Shown here piece by piece: positions 14,468-18,499 of a DNA stretch of 18,499 nucleotides. The notes under the pieces were generated by a model, which did not search any database, was not told the origin of the DNA, and saw only the letters and a list, made by a program, of their open reading frames with translations. This DNA comes from an uncultured Halieaceae bacterium (GTDB lineage: Bacteria > Pseudomonadota > Gammaproteobacteria > Pseudomonadales > Halieaceae). A program made the translations under genes and the position numbers. The stretch lies in the NCBI GenBank assembly GCA_938074135.1, contig CALJFL010000067.1, positions 1 to 18,499 on the forward strand, read 5' to 3'. Positions within the stretch are counted from its first letter, which is position 1. Every line of letters begins with the position of its first letter.

Positions 14468-15226
14468 ATGAGCATGCTCGCCAATAAAGCCGGCATCGTC
14501 ACTGGTGCCGGCCAGGGTATCGGTCGCGCTATTGCCCAATCCTACGCCGCCGAAGGCGCGAGGGTCGTAGTAGCGGATTTCAACGAAGAAATGGGCCGTG
14601 AAACAGTCAAGCTGATCGAAGATGCCGGCGGCACCGCCTTATTTGTCCTTGCCGACGTTAGTAAGGAAGACTCCGTAAAGACAATGGTAGAAAAGACACT
14701 GCAGGCTTTTGGTCGCCTCGACATCGCCTGCAACAATGCCGCTGTCAGCCGTGGCTCAGGCCCCATCCACCAGTTTGAGCGCAATGTCTTCGACAGCACC
14801 CTGGAAATGTGCCTGACCAATACCTGGCTCTGCATGAAACACCAGATCACCGCGATGCTGGAATCAGGTGGCGGCTCCATCGTCAATATTTCATCCAACT
14901 CCTCACTACGCGGCCAGCCCCACAACACCGCCTATGCGGCGGCCAAGGGTGGCGTCAACATCCTGACCAAAAGTTCGGCCGCAGAATATGGCGGCCAGGG
15001 CATACGTATCAATGCGGTATCGCCGGGAGTGATCAGGACACCGCAGCTCGATGTCTACTTTGAGGAGCAGCCCAAGATTGCCGAGCGTATGAAGAAGAGT
15101 GCGGCGATGCTGCGCCTTGGCGAGTGCGAAGAAGTGGCCGAGGCCGTGACCTTTCTCTCCAGCGACCGTGCGTCCTATATTACTGGCCAGTTACTGTCAG
15201 TGGATGGAGGTGGCGCTGTCCGCTAG
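14468..15226 (+). CDS. Short-chain dehydrogenase/reductase (SDR), probably NAD(H)-type
   Basis: A 252-aa classical SDR: TGAGQGIG (12-19), Asp37 after the second strand (VVVADF), which favours NAD(H), NNAA (89-92), catalytic Ser143, Tyr156 and Lys160 (YAAAK), and SYITGQLLSVDGGG at the end. NAD+ use suggests alcohol oxidation in a catabolic direction, which is inference. A second ATG two codons in is equally possible as start. It is divergent from the regulator. A likely terminator begins at its stop codon, so it may be transcribed separately from the Rieske operon 165 bases downstream. Confidence 0.93.
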   Translation: MSMLANKAGIVTGAGQGIGRAIAQSYAAEGARVVVADFNEEMGRETVKLIEDAGGTALFVLADVSKEDSVKTMVEKTLQAFGRLDIACNNAAVSRGSGPIHQFERNVFDSTLEMCLTNTWLCMKHQITAMLESGGGSIVNISSNSSLRGQPHNTAYAAAKGGVNILTKSSAAEYGGQGIRINAVSPGVIRTPQLDVYFEEQPKIAERMKKSAAMLRLGECEEVAEAVTFLSSDRASYITGQLLSVDGGGAVR

Positions 15227-15264
15227 CGTCCGTACACCTGACAGAAGGACCCGCCAGCGGTTTT
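15220..15264 (+). terminator. Candidate intrinsic terminator overlapping SDR stop codon
   Basis: CCGCTAGCG (15220-15228) pairs with CGCCAGCGG (15252-15260) with one A-C mismatch. TCC (15229-15231) then pairs with GGA (15247-15249) past a two-base bulge. TTTT follows at 15261-15264. The left arm contains the TAG stop of the SDR. The T-run is short, so termination may be partial. Confidence 0.42.
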
Positions 15265-15391
15265 AGCCATTCGGTATAGCTATTTGCGCCTGTAACCGTG
15301 CAATCACTTTCTGCAAGTCATTACATCATCGGACGATTTCACCTACAGTAATTTACCTTGAACACACGTCCTTGCCACGGAGACTATTCTC

Positions 15392-16390
15392 ATGAGTGAA
15401 CGTATCCCACTGCCCATGCCTTCGGGCTGGTTTCAAGTGGCCTATTCCCATGACCTGGCACCTGCCGAGTCCATGCCACTAAAGTACTTTGACACCGAGT
15501 TGGTACTTTTTCGAACCGAGAGTGGCGAAGCCAAGGTGCTCGATGCCTACTGCCCACATATGGGTGCCCACCTGGGCTACGGCATCCGCGACCAGGCCGG
15601 TGGTGGCTCACGAGTGAAAGGCGACTCCATTGTCTGCCCTTTCCATGGCTGGGCCTATAATGGCGAAGGCCAGTGCACCGATGTTCCCTATGCGGGCAAT
15701 CTGCCACCCAAGATCGCCCGCGGTGAAGCGGTAATCGGCAGCTGGCCGGTGCGCGAACTCAATCAGGTAATCTTCGTTTGGTATCACCCCGAGGGGGCTG
15801 CACCGCACTATGAACCCGAGGTGATCGAGGAGGCATCAAGCCAGAATGAGGAATGGGGACAGCTGAAAATATTCCACTGGGATATCGATACCCATCTACA
15901 GGAGATCGCGGAGAATGCTGTCGATCCCGCCCACTTCCTCTATGTTCACGGCACCCAGAACGTTCCCGAGACCGAGGTGATGGATTTTGACGGTGTACAG
16001 CGCGCCAGTAAACTGGTCAGCCGCATGGCCACACCAAGGGGCGAGATCGTTGGCATTATCGCCAACAGCAATGTGGGGCCCGGGCAGGCGGTGGTCCGCT
16101 TCAGTGGCATCTGCGACACCTTGTTGATGGCCAATATCACGCCGGTCAACGCTGAGAAAAGTCACGCATTCTACGCCTTTATCCAAAAGAAAATCGATGG
16201 CGAAGAGCCAGTGGGTGGGGTTGGCGACGCGCTGATTGCAGATGTGCGTAAGCAAATGGATGAAGACAGAATCATTTGGGCACACAAAAAATATTTCGAT
16301 AAACCCATGTTGTGCGACAACGATGGGCCGTTCCATAAATTCCGCAAATGGTACAGTCAGTTCTACGCTGGCAAGGACCAAGCCGCATGA
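15392..16390 (+). CDS. Rieske non-heme iron oxygenase, KshA-like
   Basis: The 332-aa protein has an N-terminal Rieske [2Fe-2S] domain, C54-P-H56 and C82-P-F-H85-GW. Its catalytic domain carries ENAVDPAHFLYVH (174-186), in which Asp178 links the centres and His181 and His186 bind the mononuclear iron; the third acid ligand lies nearer the C-terminus. Length and the HLQEIAENAVDPAHF block resemble the 3-ketosteroid 9alpha-hydroxylase oxygenase (KshA)/cholesterol 7-desaturase branch, single-subunit monooxygenases acting on polycyclic substrates, rather than alpha-beta benzene-type dioxygenases. Steroid-type specificity is inference. GGAG is 9 bases before the ATG. The stop overlaps the GST start (ATGA). 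No reductase or ferredoxin gene is in the window, so electrons must come from elsewhere. Confidence 0.92.
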   Translation: MSERIPLPMPSGWFQVAYSHDLAPAESMPLKYFDTELVLFRTESGEAKVLDAYCPHMGAHLGYGIRDQAGGGSRVKGDSIVCPFHGWAYNGEGQCTDVPYAGNLPPKIARGEAVIGSWPVRELNQVIFVWYHPEGAAPHYEPEVIEEASSQNEEWGQLKIFHWDIDTHLQEIAENAVDPAHFLYVHGTQNVPETEVMDFDGVQRASKLVSRMATPRGEIVGIIANSNVGPGQAVVRFSGICDTLLMANITPVNAEKSHAFYAFIQKKIDGEEPVGGVGDALIADVRKQMDEDRIIWAHKKYFDKPMLCDNDGPFHKFRKWYSQFYAGKDQAA

Positions 16391-17124
16391 TCGATGTTCA
16401 CTATTGGCCGACGCCCAACGGCAAAAAAGTCACTATTGCGCTTGAGGAGTGCGGCCTCGATTATCAGGTTGTGCCCTGCTCCATCGGAACCGGCGACCAG
16501 TTTACCGACGAATTTCTCAGCATAAGTCCTAACAACCGTATGCCTGCCATTGTCGATCAGGCCCCTCCGGGCGGCGGTGAACCGGTACCCGTATTCGAGT
16601 CCGGCGCCTGCCTGATGTATATCGCCGAGGTCAGCGGTAAATGCTGCCCCAGCGACCTCAAGGGTAAGTATGACGTCTACCAGTGGATCGTCTGGCAGAT
16701 GGCCAACCAGGGGCCAAAATTTGGCGAGCTGGGGCATTTTCGCCGACTCGAAGATCGCGAAGGCGACCAGAGTTACGCAATCAGGCGTTTCGATGACGAG
16801 GTCAACCGCCTTTTCGGGGTAATGAACAACCGGCTATATGACAGGCGCTATATCGCCGGGGACGAATACACCGTCGCCGATATGGCCTGTTACCCCTGGG
16901 CTGTGCGCTGTGAGGAACTGGGCCAGAATATCGAGGAGTTCCCCTACTTTCGCCGCTGGCTCGAGGAACTCGGGCGCAGACCGGCACTACAAAGAGGTAT
17001 GGCGGTAGGCAGCGACTGGGGCTACCAGAGCTACGATGACATGAGCGAGGAAGAACTCAACAACCTCCGAACCATGTTGTACAACCAGCGGGCGCGACCG
17101 GCGCCGGAAGGCGGCCTGCTTTAG
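16387..17124 (+). CDS. Glutathione S-transferase, Nu-class-like (YfcG/YghU type)
   Basis: The 245-aa protein has the N-terminal thioredoxin fold of YfcG-type GSTs: VHYWPTPNGKKVTIALEE, with Thr9 and Asn11 at the positions of the YfcG active-site pair, then SPNNRMPAIVD (48-57) and the glutathione-binding ESGACLMYIAE (71-81). The helical C-terminal domain includes YIAGDEYTVADMACYPW. Nu-class enzymes bind two glutathiones or act as disulfide reductases and, in sphingomonads, remove glutathione from adducts. Start ATG 16387 overlaps the Rieske stop (ATGA); an upstream in-frame start at 16348 would lie inside the Rieske gene and is rejected. Tight coupling to the oxygenase suggests it handles a reactive product (epoxide, quinone or aryl ether adduct); this is inference. 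Confidence 0.92.
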   Translation: MIDVHYWPTPNGKKVTIALEECGLDYQVVPCSIGTGDQFTDEFLSISPNNRMPAIVDQAPPGGGEPVPVFESGACLMYIAEVSGKCCPSDLKGKYDVYQWIVWQMANQGPKFGELGHFRRLEDREGDQSYAIRRFDDEVNRLFGVMNNRLYDRRYIAGDEYTVADMACYPWAVRCEELGQNIEEFPYFRRWLEELGRRPALQRGMAVGSDWGYQSYDDMSEEELNNLRTMLYNQRARPAPEGGLL

Positions 17125-17134
17125 GGGACAGTGT

Positions 17135-17884
17135 ATGTACGAACGCATCAGTTTTGACTACAGCGGCGCCACGGTACTGGTGACCGGCGCAACCAGCGGC
17201 ATCGGCCACGCCATTGCCACAGCCTACCGTGATGCAGGCGCCAAGGTCATCGCTACAGGACGCAAGCCGAACAGCGGAGACTATGACATCGATCTCAATG
17301 GCATGGACTATCGTCAACTGGACATTGGTGACAGGCAGTCACTATTCGACCTTGCGGCCAGCCTCGAACGACTCGACATCCTGGTGAATAATGCCGGGGG
17401 CTCTCAGGGCAATGAATGGGAGGCTGACAGCTTCGATCAGTCTATCAACGTCAACCTGAACAGCGTGTTCCACCTCAGTACGGCCTGCAAGGACCTGCTC
17501 GCGGCCAGCGACTTTCCGGGCGGTGCCAGCGTTATCGGCATCGCTTCCATGACCTCCTACTTCGGCTTTGCCTGGACCCCGGGGTATGGGCCGGCAAAGG
17601 CAGGCCTGGTACAAATGATAAAGACACTGGGCATGAGCTGGGGTGAGCTGGGCATCCGCGCCAATGCGGTGGCTGCAGGACTGACCCGCTCGAACCTGAC
17701 TGCCGATGTCATGGATAACATGCAGGACATGGTCGATGAAACCTTACGCCGGCAGGGTCTAAAGCGCACCGGCTTTCCCGAGGACATCGCCCCGGCCGTA
17801 TTATTCCTGACGTCACCCGCCGCCAGCTGGATCACAGGACAAACGCTGCCGGTAGACGGCGGCTTTACAAGCGGAATGAATTGA
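17135..17884 (+). CDS. Short-chain dehydrogenase/reductase (SDR)
   Basis: A 249-aa SDR with TGATSGIG (17-24), NNAG (85-88), catalytic Ser138, Tyr151 and Lys155 (YGPAK), and SWITGQTLPVDGGF near the end. TGRK (41-44) after the second strand favours NADP(H). It has a shorter loop after that strand than the other two SDRs and replaces the usual IxVNxSS context with VIGIASM. AGGGG sits about 7 bases before the ATG, and the gene follows the GST by 10 bases, so it closes the Rieske-GST-SDR operon. The convergent permease gene ends 18 bases beyond its stop, with no hairpin terminator between. Confidence 0.93.
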   Translation: MYERISFDYSGATVLVTGATSGIGHAIATAYRDAGAKVIATGRKPNSGDYDIDLNGMDYRQLDIGDRQSLFDLAASLERLDILVNNAGGSQGNEWEADSFDQSINVNLNSVFHLSTACKDLLAASDFPGGASVIGIASMTSYFGFAWTPGYGPAKAGLVQMIKTLGMSWGELGIRANAVAAGLTRSNLTADVMDNMQDMVDETLRRQGLKRTGFPEDIAPAVLFLTSPAASWITGQTLPVDGGFTSGMN

Positions 17885-17902
17885 ACCGGGAAGCGGACTG
17901 AG

Positions 17903-18499
17903 CTAGAACGGGAACACGTAGGGCAGCAGGAAGATAACCAGCACAGAATAAACCACCGACAATGGCAAACCAGTGCGAAAATAGTCGCGCAAAGTGTAAC
18001 CGCCGAGGTTCTGCACCATCAGATTGGTGGTGTAACCGTAAGGTGTCAGGAAACTGGCGCTGGCACCAAATGCGACTGCCATCACAAAAGGCATATAATT
18101 CAAGCCGTAGCTTTCGGCAAGACCGAAGGCGATCGGGAAAGCCAGTGCAGCCGCGGCATTATTTGTCATCAGTTCAGTCAGTAACAACGTGACCAGGTAG
18201 ATACCCGCCAATGCCACATACGGACCCAGCGACTCCAGGTTATCGTGCAGAGTGTTAGCGATGATCGCCACTAGCCCGGAGTTGTTGAGCGCCTGTGAAA
18301 GTGTCAATGCCGACGCAATAATCAACCACAACTCGAAAGGAAAACGCCGGCGCAGTTCCGAGCCGCCAACCACGCCTAGCGCGAGCATGCCCGTCAGCAA
18401 AAATGCCAATCCCTTGATCAGTGAAAGGATTTCCAGCGAGGCCAGTGCGACCACCGACAGCAAACCGAAAGTCATAAAATAATTTTGCATGGGGCTCAC
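17903..18499 (-). CDS. SLC13-type (DASS/CitT-like) anion permease, 5' end beyond window
   Basis: 198 residues of the C-terminal part of an SLC13-family permease, ending in FLLPYVFPF. Several transmembrane segments are visible, with the family-type blocks ELMTNNAAAALAFPIA and FVMAVAFGASASFLTPYGYTTNLMVQ, followed by YTLRDYFRTGLPLS. Full members of this branch have about 580-610 residues with central TrkA-C domains, so roughly two thirds lie outside. The apparent GTG start at the last base of the window is almost certainly internal. Family members move sulfate or di- and tricarboxylates with Na+; the substrate cannot be assigned. It is convergent with the SDR and probably not part of the island. 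Confidence 0.87.
   Translation of the reverse strand: MSPMQNYFMTFGLLSVVALASLEILSLIKGLAFLLTGMLALGVVGGSELRRRFPFELWLIIASALTLSQALNNSGLVAIIANTLHDNLESLGPYVALAGIYLVTLLLTELMTNNAAAALAFPIAFGLAESYGLNYMPFVMAVAFGASASFLTPYGYTTNLMVQNLGGYTLRDYFRTGLPLSVVYSVLVIFLLPYVFPF

Overview
The window looks like a chromosomal segment of an aerobic, probably marine gammaproteobacterium. The evidence is moderately GC-rich coding DNA, a large TonB-dependent receptor of the kind abundant in oligotrophic Gammaproteobacteria and sphingomonads, a secreted DUF3604 protein, and close packing with overlapping starts and stops. The taxon is an inference; there is no rRNA or other marker. I saw no tRNA, CRISPR array, insertion sequence or phage gene.

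Layout. 1-2119 (minus strand): an AGCS-type sodium:amino-acid symporter, cut by the window edge and starting at TTG, behind a three-His-box fatty acid desaturase. 2266-2955 (plus): a small lipoprotein-like protein ending in a type II secretion G-like domain; its promoter region carries three TCGAGCAA repeats. 8738 down to 2952 (minus): a probable five-gene operon of TonB-dependent receptor, LLM flavin oxidoreductase, SDR, SnoaL/NTF2-like protein and Old Yellow Enzyme reductase. 9049-13223 (plus, divergent from the receptor): a 2,4-dienoyl-CoA-reductase-like FMN/4Fe-4S/FAD enzyme and a secreted DUF3604 protein. 13214-14299 (minus): an AraC-family regulator. 14468-17884 (plus): SDR, a KshA-like Rieske oxygenase, a Nu-like glutathione S-transferase and another SDR, with a possible terminator after the first SDR. 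17903-18499 (minus): the C-terminal part of an SLC13-type permease.

How it may work together. The genes from 2952 to 17884 read as a catabolic island for a hydrophobic, probably (poly)cyclic substrate such as a sterol, terpenoid or lignin-type aromatic. The receptor would bring the compound across the outer membrane. The Rieske and LLM enzymes would oxygenate it, the three SDRs would interconvert alcohols and ketones, the two OYE-family enzymes would reduce conjugated C=C bonds, the SnoaL protein would isomerise or dehydrate, and the GST would handle a glutathione adduct. No ring-cleavage, CoA-ligase or Rieske reductase gene is present, so the pathway is incomplete here.

The most useful non-coding signal is a 17-bp element, GCCAG(A/T)TTTATAAACAT, found upstream of the AraC-family gene (14319-14335) and again in the receptor/OYE divergent region (8855-8871). 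It ties the regulator to the uptake and reduction operons.
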